Assembly: GCA_001769655.1 (NCBI GenBank)
Contig: MEPC01000016.1
Span: 62,001 to 126,000 of the forward strand
Direction: 5' to 3'
Source: Bacteroidetes bacterium RIFCSPLOWO2_12_FULL_37_12
GTDB lineage: Bacteria; Bacteroidota; Bacteroidia; 2-12-FULL-37-12
Length of the DNA stretch: 64,000 nt
The notes below the pieces were generated by a model, which was given only the letters and a program-made list of their open reading frames with translations, was not told where the DNA came from and did not search any database. The position numbers and the translations under genes were made by a program. Shown piece after piece: positions 44,822-53,720 of this stretch; within the stretch, counting starts at the first letter, position 1, and every line of letters starts with the position of its first letter.

Positions 44822-45835
44822 ATGCAACCTCTCCATCAAACAGCCATAGTAATTCTCAACTGGAACGGAAAATCCTACCTCGAAAAATTTCTACCCGGAA
44901 TTATTAAAAATTCTAACGACTCGGCTGTTTATGTAGCAGATAACAATTCTACCGACGATAGTGTTCCTTTCTTAAGAACAAATTTCCCTCAAATACAAAT
45001 TATAAATATTGAAAGAAATTACGGGTTTGCCAAAGGGTATAATTTTGCTCTTTCAAAAATAGTGGCTACCTATTTTATTATTTTAAATAACGACGTGGAA
45101 GTGTCACCAGGTTGGCTGAGTCCTTTAATTGAACATTTAAAAAATAATAATGTCACTGCCGCTTGTCAACCAAAAATCATGGATTTGAACCGGAGAGAAT
45201 ATTTTGAATATGCCGGCGCCGCAGGTGGCTTTGTGGATAAACTGTATTATCCTTTTTGCAGAGGAAGAATTTTCTCATGTCTTGAAAAAGACGAAGGACA
45301 ATATAATGACACTTGCGAAATTTTCTGGGCAAGTGGCGCTTGCATGGCTGTGCGTTCCGATGTTTTTTTTCAATTCGGCGGGTTTGATGAAAACTTTTTT
45401 GCCCATCAGGAAGAAATTGATTTGTGCTGGAGGATGAAAAACGCAGGATATAAAATCATGTATATTCCTGAATCGGTGGTTTATCACAAAGGAGCCGGAA
45501 CTCTTGCAAAATCCAACCCCCGCAAAACGTACCTGAATTTCCGGAATTCCCTGATTATGGTTTATAAAAATCTTCATTTTCCCAAATCGTGTGGGATTAT
45601 AGTTGCAAGATTGTTTCTTGATGGGTTAGCGGGGATGAATTTTTTAGTTGCCGGAAAATTATTTGACTGCATCGCAATTATCCGGGCGCATTTTTCATTT
45701 TATAGCGGTTTGAACAAATGGAAACGGAATGTTAATAAAAGAAATGACTTATATCTCACCGGTAGAATTTCAAAAAGCATAGTTTGGGGATATTTTTTTC
45801 GTGGTAGGAAAACGTTTGGGGATTATGGGGTGTAA
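44822..45835 (+). CDS. Glycosyltransferase family 2 protein (rhamnosyltransferase-like)
   Basis: 337 residues. The GT-A domain starts TAIVILNWNGKSYLEKFL, with VADNNSTDDS and the metal-binding ILNNDVEVSPGWL. FWASGACMAVRSDVFFQFGGFDENFFAHQEEIDLCWRMK is the acceptor-side motif of the WbbL/rhamnosyltransferase branch. The C-terminal 70 residues are basic with a hydrophobic stretch. It may transfer a deoxyhexose to a lipid-linked glycan. It stands 20 bp downstream of ybaB and away from the main polysaccharide region. Confidence 0.87.
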   Translation: MQPLHQTAIVILNWNGKSYLEKFLPGIIKNSNDSAVYVADNNSTDDSVPFLRTNFPQIQIINIERNYGFAKGYNFALSKIVATYFIILNNDVEVSPGWLSPLIEHLKNNNVTAACQPKIMDLNRREYFEYAGAAGGFVDKLYYPFCRGRIFSCLEKDEGQYNDTCEIFWASGACMAVRSDVFFQFGGFDENFFAHQEEIDLCWRMKNAGYKIMYIPESVVYHKGAGTLAKSNPRKTYLNFRNSLIMVYKNLHFPKSCGIIVARLFLDGLAGMNFLVAGKLFDCIAIIRAHFSFYSGLNKWKRNVNKRNDLYLTGRISKSIVWGYFFRGRKTFGDYGV

Positions 45836-45894
45836 AGAACAAACAAAGAATTCCATAATTTTATTAAAGGGTATTATTTTTAATTCATAGTTGA

Positions 45895-46326
45895 ATGAAT
45901 AAAAAAAACTTGATGATCCCGATTTTTTTCGGATTTATAGCTTGTTCCTGGATGCCGCATTGGTCTTGTCATTATTACCGCCTTGAAACCCATAGTTCCT
46001 TTATAGTCGGTAATTTTAACTTTAGCAATTTTGATAGTTGGATTTTTATGATGATTTATTCGTTACTCATAGGAATGAATTTGGTTTCCATTTCATACGC
46101 AAATGTGCGTTATTACACTGCTCTTTCTTCAGGTATTCTTCATTTTGTTTTAGCAATTATTCATATTATCCGTATTTTTAAGCCATTTACATTTGTAGTT
46201 TTCGGTTTTGACTGGTCTATGGGCTCATCGTTGCGAGAAATAATTGTTCTATTTTTTTTGGGAGCATTGTGCTTCATTGTTTCTACAACATTAAAGGGAA
46301 AAGGAGACAAAAATATAATGCAGTAA
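45895..46326 (+). CDS. Hypothetical four-span membrane protein
   Basis: 143 residues. Hydrophobic segments lie at about 6-20, 48-66, 76-94 and 112-130, with a charged C-terminal tail (KGKGDKNIMQ). The first loop contains a Trp/His/Cys-rich stretch (WMPHWSCHYYRLETHSS), which could bind a metal or haem, but no family is recognised. It is on the plus strand 59 bp after the GT2 gene and 81 bp before pyruvate carboxylase, which has its own -7 box. No function can be given. Confidence 0.55.
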   Translation: MNKKNLMIPIFFGFIACSWMPHWSCHYYRLETHSSFIVGNFNFSNFDSWIFMMIYSLLIGMNLVSISYANVRYYTALSSGILHFVLAIIHIIRIFKPFTFVVFGFDWSMGSSLREIIVLFFLGALCFIVSTTLKGKGDKNIMQ

Positions 46327-46365
46327 TTTTGGGAGTGTCTTTTTATTTCTGATTAATTTTTCCCG

Positions 46366-46373
46366 TAAATTTG
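46366..46373 (+). promoter_or_regulatory. Bacteroidota -7 box (TAAATTTG) for pyruvate carboxylase
   Basis: CGTAAATTTGTA matches TAnnTTTG, 34 bp before the start at 46408. No TTG at the usual -33 distance was found. Confidence 0.45.
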
Positions 46374-46407
46374 TATTTTTTTAATTCACACTCACAATCC
46401 GTACAAA

Positions 46408-49400
46408 ATGACTCCCATAGTCCCCATAAAAAAACTTCTCGTTGCCAACCGCGGCGAAATTGCCATACGCGTATTCCGTGCCTGCACAGAACTGCATATT
46501 CAAACCATCGCGGTATATACTTACGAAGACCGTTATTCATTGCATCGCTATAAAGCGGATGAAGCGTATCAGATTGGCGCTGACAATGATCCCATCAAAC
46601 CCTACCTGAACATACAGGAAATTATTTCCCTCGCTAAAAAATTAAAAGTAGATGCCATACACCCGGGCTATGGCTTTCTCTCAGAAAATCCTGAATTCGC
46701 AAGCGCCTGTATAAAAAACGGAATCGCATTTATTGGTCCTGAACCGGAAGTAATGAACAAACTCGGTAATAAGGTCTCGGCTAAAATTATCGCACAATCA
46801 CACAATATCCCTCTAATAAAAGGAAGCAAGCAAGTGCCGCTTAACACAGAGGAGGCAATCTTACAGGCAAGGGAAATTGGGTATCCTGTTATTCTGAAAG
46901 CCGCGGCAGGAGGGGGTGGGAGAGGAATGAGAATTATCCGAAAAGAAGAAGACATTCTCACCGCATTCCCTGATGCCAGTCGTGAAGCCGAAAAAGCATT
47001 CGGAGATGCCTCTATTTTTATTGAAAAATATTTGATTGACCCCAAACATCTCGAAGTGCAACTCGTGGCGGATAAACATGGAAACATTGTACACCTTTAT
47101 GAAAGGGATTGTTCCATTCAAAGAAGATTCCAGAAATTAATTGAATTTGCACCTTCCGTAGGATTAAAAAAAGAAACCCTGGATAAAGTATATGACTATG
47201 CAGTGACACTCGGAAAATCTGTTAATCTTAGTAATATATGCACTGTGGAATTTCTTATTGATAAAGAAGAAAATATATATTTCATAGAGGTAAACCCGCG
47301 AATTCAGGTAGAACATACTGTCACGGAAATGATTACGGGAGTGGACTTGGTAAAAACCCAGTTAAAAATAGCCCAGGGACATGCATTGGGCGATCCTGAA
47401 ATCCGTCTGGGAAATCAGGATGAAATTTTGAAGATGGGCTTTGCCCTTCAATGCAGGATCACTACCGAAGACCCGGAAAATGATTTTAAACCCGATTTTG
47501 GAAAACTTATTACCTATCGCAATGCCACCGGAATGGGAATACGTTTGGATGAAGGAAGTTCATATCCGGGTGTCACTGTGTCTCCGTTTTTTGATTCCAT
47601 GTTGGTGAAGGTATCCGCCTGGGGAAGAAAATTATCAAGCGCCTGTGAACGGATGAACCGTGCTTTGTTGGAATTTCGCATACGGGGAGTTAAAACGAAT
47701 ATCCCCTTTCTCATCAATGTAATTAATCATCCTGTTCTTAAAGAAGGTAAATGCGATATTAATTTTATAAATAAGAATCCTGATTTATTTGAAATAGTTC
47801 ACGGAAAAGACCGTGGAACCAAAACCCTAAAATACATTGCGGATATTATTGTAAACGGAAATCCCGATGTAAAACTCAGTTTGGGAGAAAATTATGTGAG
47901 GGGAAAAAAGAAAAAATTTTCAGTGCCATTCATACCTGATTATGATAAATTCTGCAACTTTCCGGAAGGAACAAAACAAAAATTAACGGTATTAGGACCT
48001 GAAAAATTCTGCCGGTGGTTGAAAGAAGAAAAGTCCATTCATTTTACCGACTGCACGTTCCGCGATGCGCATCAATCCCTGCTCGCCACACGTCTGCGTA
48101 CGTTAGACATGCTTGCCATTGCTGAAATTTATGCAAAAAAATTACCCGGAGTTTTTTCATTGGAGGTCTGGGGCGGTGCCACGTTTGATGTAGCCATGCG
48201 TTTCCATCACGAAGACCCCTGGTTCCGGCTCAGGGAATTCAGAAAAAACATTCCCAATATATTACTTCAGATGCTTTTCAGAGGAAGTAATGCTGTCGGT
48301 TATAGCGCATATCCAAACAATCTTATAGAACGTTTTATAACAGAAGCCGCTAAAGAAGGAATTGACATTTTCAGAATATTTGATTCGCTTAATTGGCTGG
48401 GCGGCATGCAAAAAAGCATTGAGGTGGTGCGTGAAAAAACCAACTCAATTTGCGAGGCATGTATATGTTACACAGGAGATATTCAAAATGTAAATCGCAA
48501 AAAATATAATCTGAGTTACTATGTAAAACTTGCTCAGGAATTAAAAAATACCGGTGCACATATTATTGCTATAAAAGATATGGCTGGTTTACTGAAACCT
48601 TATGCCGCAGATATTTTGATTCGCGAGTTAAAAGAAAAAACGGACTTACCCATTCATTTGCATACGCATGATACCTCATCCGTACAGTCGGCGACTTATT
48701 TAAAAGCAATTGAAGCCGGAGTGGATGTGGTGGATGTGGCGCTATCCTCCTTGTCGGGTTTCACATCCCAACCTGGTTTTAATTCCATGGTGGCAATTCT
48801 ACAATCCCATCCAAGAGAGAATGTACTTGATCTGGAGACCTTAAATTCCTTATCAAATTATTTTGAAGCGGTACGGGAAGTTTATTATCCTTTCGAATGT
48901 GGATTGATGTCGGGAACGGCTGAGGTGTATGAGCACGAAATTCCCGGCGGACAATATTCCAATTTAAAACCTCAAGCCGCGTCACTCGGATTAGCCGGTA
49001 AATGGGAAGAAATAAAAAAAACATACAGAGAGGTAAGTGATCTTTTTGGGGATGTCATTAAAGTAACTCCATCCTCAAAGGTAGTTGGCGATATGGCGCT
49101 TTTTATGGTGGCAAATGGAATGAAGAAACAGGATATTATGGAAAAAGGGAATGATATTTCATTTCCGGAATCAGTCATCAGCTATTTTAAAGGCGAAATC
49201 GGTCAACCTTATGGAGGATTTAATACGGAGTTGCAGAAAATTATTCTGAAAGATAAAAAACCGTTTACAGATCTTCCGAATAATCATCTTTCTCCTATTG
49301 ATTTTGACATGGAATTCACTGATTTCAGAAAAAAATTTGGAGGAAACAAATCACTGTTGATGACTGACTTTCTCAGTTACAAACTATTTCCAAAAGTATT

Positions 49401-49884
49401 TATGGAATATTATAAAAATTTGAACGAGTACGGGTATGTCAGCTATATTCCATCTGATATTTTTTTTCATGGTATGAAAGAAGGGGAGGATGTAATTATT
49501 CCTATTGCTCCCGGAAAAAGCATCATTATACGGTATGTTTCCATGGGTGCGCCCGATGACCACGGAGTCAGAGAAGTATTTTTTAAATTAAACGGTCAAA
49601 ACCGTAGCATTTCTGTGTTGGACAAATCTGTAAAAGTGGAAAAGAAGGAACATCCTAAAGCAATACTTCCCCAGCATATTGGAGCGCCATTGCCAGGATT
49701 ATTATCAAAAATTCTTGTAAAAAAGGGTGACACTATTAAGAAAAATCAACCCTTGATGATTATCGAAGCCATGAAAATGGAAACCACAGTTACTTCTGTC
49801 AGGGAGGGAAAAATTACTGAAATTATTTTGAATGAAGGAACAGTGGTGGATTCAAATGATTTGGTGTTGGTGGTGGAGGGGTGA
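46408..49884 (+). CDS. pyc: Pyruvate carboxylase
   Basis: 1158 residues, the normal single-chain length. Biotin carboxylase domain: residues about 7-455, with the glycine-rich ATP loop AAAGGGGRGMRII and EVNPRIQVEHTVTE. Carboxyltransferase domain: from about 545, with FTDCTFRDAHQSLLATR and the metal-binding LHTHDTSS. PYC/OADA domain follows, and the biotinyl domain holds EAMKMET with the biotin-accepting K1123. The enzyme makes oxaloacetate from pyruvate with ATP and bicarbonate, feeding citrate synthase. Its last codons and stop lie inside an inverted repeat. Confidence 0.96.
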   Translation: MTPIVPIKKLLVANRGEIAIRVFRACTELHIQTIAVYTYEDRYSLHRYKADEAYQIGADNDPIKPYLNIQEIISLAKKLKVDAIHPGYGFLSENPEFASACIKNGIAFIGPEPEVMNKLGNKVSAKIIAQSHNIPLIKGSKQVPLNTEEAILQAREIGYPVILKAAAGGGGRGMRIIRKEEDILTAFPDASREAEKAFGDASIFIEKYLIDPKHLEVQLVADKHGNIVHLYERDCSIQRRFQKLIEFAPSVGLKKETLDKVYDYAVTLGKSVNLSNICTVEFLIDKEENIYFIEVNPRIQVEHTVTEMITGVDLVKTQLKIAQGHALGDPEIRLGNQDEILKMGFALQCRITTEDPENDFKPDFGKLITYRNATGMGIRLDEGSSYPGVTVSPFFDSMLVKVSAWGRKLSSACERMNRALLEFRIRGVKTNIPFLINVINHPVLKEGKCDINFINKNPDLFEIVHGKDRGTKTLKYIADIIVNGNPDVKLSLGENYVRGKKKKFSVPFIPDYDKFCNFPEGTKQKLTVLGPEKFCRWLKEEKSIHFTDCTFRDAHQSLLATRLRTLDMLAIAEIYAKKLPGVFSLEVWGGATFDVAMRFHHEDPWFRLREFRKNIPNILLQMLFRGSNAVGYSAYPNNLIERFITEAAKEGIDIFRIFDSLNWLGGMQKSIEVVREKTNSICEACICYTGDIQNVNRKKYNLSYYVKLAQELKNTGAHIIAIKDMAGLLKPYAADILIRELKEKTDLPIHLHTHDTSSVQSATYLKAIEAGVDVVDVALSSLSGFTSQPGFNSMVAILQSHPRENVLDLETLNSLSNYFEAVREVYYPFECGLMSGTAEVYEHEIPGGQYSNLKPQAASLGLAGKWEEIKKTYREVSDLFGDVIKVTPSSKVVGDMALFMVANGMKKQDIMEKGNDISFPESVISYFKGEIGQPYGGFNTELQKIILKDKKPFTDLPNNHLSPIDFDMEFTDFRKKFGGNKSLLMTDFLSYKLFPKVFMEYYKNLNEYGYVSYIPSDIFFHGMKEGEDVIIPIAPGKSIIIRYVSMGAPDDHGVREVFFKLNGQNRSISVLDKSVKVEKKEHPKAILPQHIGAPLPGLLSKILVKKGDTIKKNQPLMIIEAMKMETTVTSVREGKITEIILNEGTVVDSNDLVLVVEG

Positions 49885-49938
49885 GGTCACAAGAGCAAAG
49901 ACCTCACCCCAGCCCCTCTCCAAAAAAATGGAGAGGGG
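49878..49938. repeat. Two hairpins over the pyruvate carboxylase stop; second is the 37-bp repeat, copy 2
   Basis: GGGGTGAGGTC (49878-49888) and GACCTCACCCC (49900-49910) form an 11-bp stem that includes the stop codon TGA. The 37-bp repeat (49902-49938) follows with its own 9-bp stem (49913-49921 and 49930-49938), identical to the copy at 30860-30896 on the other strand. The two structures share GACCTCACCCC and so may be alternatives. They could terminate transcription. Confidence 0.8.
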
Positions 49939-49969
49939 TGAAAGATTTTTTATGTGAAATTTTTAGATT

Positions 49970-52900
49970 GTGATAGAATATTGTGCTATTCAGTTTTACA
50001 TTTTTACATCATACATTTTGCGTTTTACATTTTACATTTTTTCTTTCCTGTTTTACATTCTACATTCTTCCGCCCAGCAATCCAATAATTCCGGCGAGTA
50101 TAACCGAACTACCGACTCACTGCTTTCTCTGCTTAAATCTTACAGAAACGACACCAATAAAGTAAAACATCTACATCAATTAAGTAATGAATATAGACAA
50201 ATGGGTAAGTATGATGATGGATTGAAGTATGGCAAATCTGCTCTGGAACTGGCAAAACGCCTGCAATTTAAAAATGGAATGGCTTTTTCTTATCATATCA
50301 TCGGAATTAATTACCATAATAAAGGTGACTTTGAGAATGCACTGGAAAATTATGATAAGTCATTAAAAATTAAAGAAGAACTCGGCGACAAAAGAGGAAT
50401 GGCAATTTCTTACAATAACATCGGAATTGTTCATGCCAATAAAGGGGATTACGACAAAGCATTGGAATTTTATATGAGGGCATTATCAATAAGAGAAGAA
50501 ATCGGAGTGGAACATCCTAATGATGTCGGGAACAAAAAAGGGATGGCTACTTCTTACAACAACATCGGTCTTTTTCATGCCGATAAAGGCAATTATGAAA
50601 AAGCATTGGAATTTTATTTTAAATCATTGAAAATAATGGAAGAACTCGGGGACAAAAATGGGATGGCAAATTCATATAACAACATTGGTCTTATTCATTC
50701 CAACAAAGGCGATTATGAGAAAGCATTGGAATTTTATCTGAAGGATTTAAAAATCACAGAAGAACTCGGTGGCAAAAACGGAATGGCTTCAACTTACAAT
50801 AACATAGGCATTATTTACATGAACAAAGACGATTATGAGAAAGCGTTGGAATTTTATTTGAAGGCGTTAAAAATCACAGAGGAATCCGGGGACAAAAATG
50901 CAATTGCTTATACTTACAACAACATTGGTGTAATTCATGCCAATAAAGGCGATTATGAGAAAGCATTGGAATTTTATTTGAATTCATTGAAAATAAGAGA
51001 AGAAATCGGGGAAAAAAAGGGAATAGCTGATTCTTACATCAACATCGGTCTTTTGTATAGTAAGGAAGTCCAAATTGAGCGTCCCCTAAATAAATTTCCG
51101 GAGGCAAGAATATATTTAAACAAGGGCTTGCAACTATCTATAGAAATCGGAATAAAAGATTTTTTAAAAGATGTTTATGAAGGATTATCTGATTTAGATA
51201 GCATGCTCGGTAACTACAAGAGCGCTTATATATACCATCAGTTACATGCACTCTATAAAGATAGCTTGTTTAACGAAGAAACCACCAAGCAAATCGCCGA
51301 TATGCAGACAAGGTATGAAGCGGATAAAAAAGAAAAAGAGAACAGCATTTTACGCAAGAACAAGGAAATACGCATCTTAGAAGGAAAGCAAAAAGAGGAA
51401 CAGGAACGGCTCTTCCAGGAAAAAATAGAAAGACGAAACCGTTTGCAATATTCAGCCATCGTTCTTGGGTTGTTTGTGCTCTTTCTGGGTATATTTCTTT
51501 TTGCAAAACGATATGGAAAATTTACGGATGGTAGGGACACACCATGGCGTGTCTCTACAATTAATGCATCACTATTTATTGCATTTTTGATTTTTTTTGA
51601 ATTTATCACTGTTCTCATTGACCCGTTCATTGAAAAATTTACCGGAGGCGAACCCATGTTCAAGCTCCTGCTCAACGCTGTGCTCGCCACTATTATTTTT
51701 CCCATTCACCACTACCTTGAAAAGAAACTCTCAGGCGCGTTTATTCCTGGCGGTGGGCATAATAGTGGTGTTGGGAAATATCTTGGTGCTTTTGTTTTGG
51801 TGTATTTCATAGATTTTTCCCACCCTATAGTGAATAATTTTCCGCAGATTGCAAAGATTAACGCAGATAAAAAAACAATTAATCAGCGTAAATCTGCGTT
51901 ATCTGCTGGAAACAATTGCTTTTCTGCATCTTGTTTCGCTCAAACCCCAACCTTTGACTCACTTTCCCGCTTGCTGAACAAAACCCAAAAAAGCCGGAGT
52001 GACACTGCCCGCATCAATACCCTGAACGCCCTTGCTTACGAATTGCAATCCACCAATCCCGATACCGCCCTTATCCTCTATAATCAGGCATTGGAAATTG
52101 CACAAGGTATTGCAAGCCCTACAATCAGATTAAAAGAGACCGCTACCGCTTACTACAACATTGGAATTATTTGCAAAAATAAAGGCAATTATGAGAAAGC
52201 ATTGGATTATTATTTGAAGGCATTATCAATAAAAGAAGAAATAGGGGACAAAAAAGGAATGGCTGAATCTTATATCAACATTGGTATTATTCACACAGAT
52301 AAAGGAAATTATGAGAAAGCATTGGATTCTTATTTGAAGGCATTATCAATAAAAAAAGAAATAGGGGATAAAAACGGAATGGCTGTTTCTTTCCATAACA
52401 TTGGCGTTATTCACCATAATAAAGGTGATTTTGAGAAAGCATTGGAATTTTATTTGAAGTCATTATCAATAAAAGAAGAAATTGGTGACAAGAACGGAAT
52501 GGCTAATTCTTATAATAACATTGGTCTCTTAAATACTAACTTAAAAAAATTTGCAGAGGCAAGAAAATATTTGAAAAAGAGCTTGCAACTATCCAAAGAA
52601 ATCGGAACAAAAGAATGGACAAGAAATGCTTATTCGGGCTTATCCCAATTAGACAGCACGCTCGGCAACTGGAAATCTGCTTACCAATACCATAAATTAT
52701 ATTCAGTTTATAATGACAGTATATTGAACGAAGAAACCACTAAACAAATCGCCGATATGCAAACTAGATACGAAACCGATAAAAAGGAAAAAGAAAATCA
52801 ATTATTAAGAAAAGAAGAACAATTGATTGAACTGCAAAAAAAACGTGCCGTCGAAGAAGCACGGATAAATGCAGAGAAAATAAGCAAACGAAACCAGTTG

Positions 52901-53185
52901 CAATATACCTTTATAGCAATTGTGCTTTTCATACTCGGCATGTCGCTTGGTGTCTTTAAGCGCTTTAAGGTACCAGCCAAGGTGATGGTAGTGGCAGTAT
53001 TTGTGGTGTTTATGTTATTCTTTGAATTTACCTTAGTCCTTACCGACCCTGTAATTGATTATGTGACGGGAGGCGCGCCATTGTTGAAATTGATGTTCAA
53101 CTCTGTCATTGCGGGGGTGTTGTTTTTTCTGCATCGGAAGAGTGAGAAGTGGGTGTTGAGGAAGGGAGGGGAAAATAGAAATTAG
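49970..53185 (+). CDS. TPR-repeat membrane protein, apparent in-frame fusion of two paralogues
   Basis: 1071 residues starting at GTG. Part A: hydrophobic signal-like segment (1-35), seven or more TPRs (about 66-420; NNIGxxHxNKGDYEKALEFY), coiled coil (440-490) and three membrane segments (495-585). Part B: TPRs (about 720-900), coiled coil (920-975) and three membrane segments (980-1055). Both parts share TKQIADMQTRYE, RRN/KRNxLQY and FFEFxxVLxDPxI. Part B opens with a signal-peptide-like stretch (FSASCFAQ, 651-658) that is now internal, preceded by about 30 residues encoded by an intergenic-type palindrome. Tandem TPRs plus coiled coil resemble sensor parts of Bacteroidota kinases, but no kinase or DNA-binding domain is present. 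Confidence 0.8.
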   Translation: MIEYCAIQFYIFTSYILRFTFYIFSFLFYILHSSAQQSNNSGEYNRTTDSLLSLLKSYRNDTNKVKHLHQLSNEYRQMGKYDDGLKYGKSALELAKRLQFKNGMAFSYHIIGINYHNKGDFENALENYDKSLKIKEELGDKRGMAISYNNIGIVHANKGDYDKALEFYMRALSIREEIGVEHPNDVGNKKGMATSYNNIGLFHADKGNYEKALEFYFKSLKIMEELGDKNGMANSYNNIGLIHSNKGDYEKALEFYLKDLKITEELGGKNGMASTYNNIGIIYMNKDDYEKALEFYLKALKITEESGDKNAIAYTYNNIGVIHANKGDYEKALEFYLNSLKIREEIGEKKGIADSYINIGLLYSKEVQIERPLNKFPEARIYLNKGLQLSIEIGIKDFLKDVYEGLSDLDSMLGNYKSAYIYHQLHALYKDSLFNEETTKQIADMQTRYEADKKEKENSILRKNKEIRILEGKQKEEQERLFQEKIERRNRLQYSAIVLGLFVLFLGIFLFAKRYGKFTDGRDTPWRVSTINASLFIAFLIFFEFITVLIDPFIEKFTGGEPMFKLLLNAVLATIIFPIHHYLEKKLSGAFIPGGGHNSGVGKYLGAFVLVYFIDFSHPIVNNFPQIAKINADKKTINQRKSALSAGNNCFSASCFAQTPTFDSLSRLLNKTQKSRSDTARINTLNALAYELQSTNPDTALILYNQALEIAQGIASPTIRLKETATAYYNIGIICKNKGNYEKALDYYLKALSIKEEIGDKKGMAESYINIGIIHTDKGNYEKALDSYLKALSIKKEIGDKNGMAVSFHNIGVIHHNKGDFEKALEFYLKSLSIKEEIGDKNGMANSYNNIGLLNTNLKKFAEARKYLKKSLQLSKEIGTKEWTRNAYSGLSQLDSTLGNWKSAYQYHKLYSVYNDSILNEETTKQIADMQTRYETDKKEKENQLLRKEEQLIELQKKRAVEEARINAEKISKRNQLQYTFIAIVLFILGMSLGVFKRFKVPAKVMVVAVFVVFMLFFEFTLVLTDPVIDYVTGGAPLLKLMFNSVIAGVLFFLHRKSEKWVLRKGGENRN
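49995..50070. repeat. 8-bp tandem repeat TTTACATT inside the signal-peptide region
   Basis: TTTACATT and TTTACATC are adjacent (49995-50010), and further copies follow with small interruptions to about 50070. The array encodes residues about 9-33 of the TPR protein. Confidence 0.6.
51842..51909. repeat. Intergenic-type palindrome within the TPR coding sequence
   Basis: The left half has GCAGATT and AACGCAGAT; the right half has AATCTGCG and ATCTGC, so the stretch pairs imperfectly around an A/T-rich centre. Similar CGCAGATT-type palindromes are usual in spacers, not in genes. It encodes residues about 625-647, the presumed junction of two genes. Confidence 0.6.
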
Positions 53186-53235
53186 AAAATGGAAATTGGA
53201 AGATACAATTCTGTTTTATCAATTTTACAAGATTA
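53178..53235. repeat. 58-bp imperfect direct repeat, copy 1 (copy 2 at 53413-53470)
   Basis: AGAAATTAGAAAATGGAAAT opens this copy and a near-identical stretch opens the one at 53413; both continue with similar sequence for about 58 bp. They flank the long palindrome at 53269-53364. The 535-bp gap between the TPR and peroxiredoxin genes holds these repeats and no visible gene. Confidence 0.55.
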
Positions 53236-53268
53236 AAAAGCCGTAACAACACAGAATAAAAAAAATTC

Positions 53269-53364
53269 TCACGCAAAGTCGCAAAGTACGCAAAGAAAAA
53301 AAATCATTAATGATTTTTTTTCTTTGCGTACTTAATACTTTGTGCACTTTGCGCCTTTGCGTGA
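53269..53364. repeat. 96-bp palindrome with a 46-bp perfect core
   Basis: Positions 53286-53308 and 53309-53331 are exact inverted copies with no spacer (GTACGCAAAG at the outer edge). The outer arms TCACGCAAAG (53269-53278) and CTTTGCGTGA (53355-53364) also pair. CGCAAAG recurs four times in direct order on the left. It could act as a strong terminator for the TPR gene. Confidence 0.85.
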
Positions 53365-53509
53365 CATATTTAAAGCGAAAATTAATATATACCTGAGTAG
53401 AGCATTATAAAAGTAGAAATTGGAAAATGGAATTTAGGAGTTACAATCCCATTTTAACAAATTAGAATCTTCAAAAAACCTTAAAAAAATCTTGTGGTTA
53501 TACTGAGCC

Positions 53510-53638
53510 CAAACACTCCAATACCCTAATACCCCCGACACTCCGTTACTCCATAACTCCGGTACCCCTATACCCAAACACTCCGATACTCCGGTACTTC
53601 GATACTCCGAAACCCCGGCACACCCAAACCCCGATACT
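53510..53638. repeat. Sixteen-unit 8-bp tandem array, CCGATACT type
   Basis: From 53535 to 53638 every 8 bp begins a new unit (CCGACACT, CCGTTACT, CCATAACT, CCGGTACC and so on, ending CCGATACT); two more units precede it out of phase by one base. Units differ by one to three bases. The minus-strand open frame through this array is a by-product of the repeat. Confidence 0.8.
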
Positions 53639-53676
53639 TTTTTATCGCGTTTATGTATAATTAAGAAAATTTCACG

Positions 53677-53684
53677 TAAGTTTG
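53677..53684 (+). promoter_or_regulatory. Bacteroidota -7 box (TAAGTTTG) for the peroxiredoxin gene
   Basis: CGTAAGTTTGCAC matches TAnnTTTG, 36 bp before the ATG at 53721. It also overlaps the start of a longer frame at 53682, which argues for 53721. Confidence 0.5.
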
Positions 53685-53720
53685 CACTTCTTTTCAACAA
53701 AATTAATCGGACAAACCATT

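Noticed and set aside
46668-47121. Minus-strand frames across pyruvate carboxylase
   Set aside because: They mirror the codons of a highly conserved gene and have no family features.
53434-53700. 88-residue minus-strand frame with Gly/Ser/Val repeats
   Set aside because: It is the translation of the 8-bp tandem array; no conserved domain, no promoter and the composition follows the repeat.
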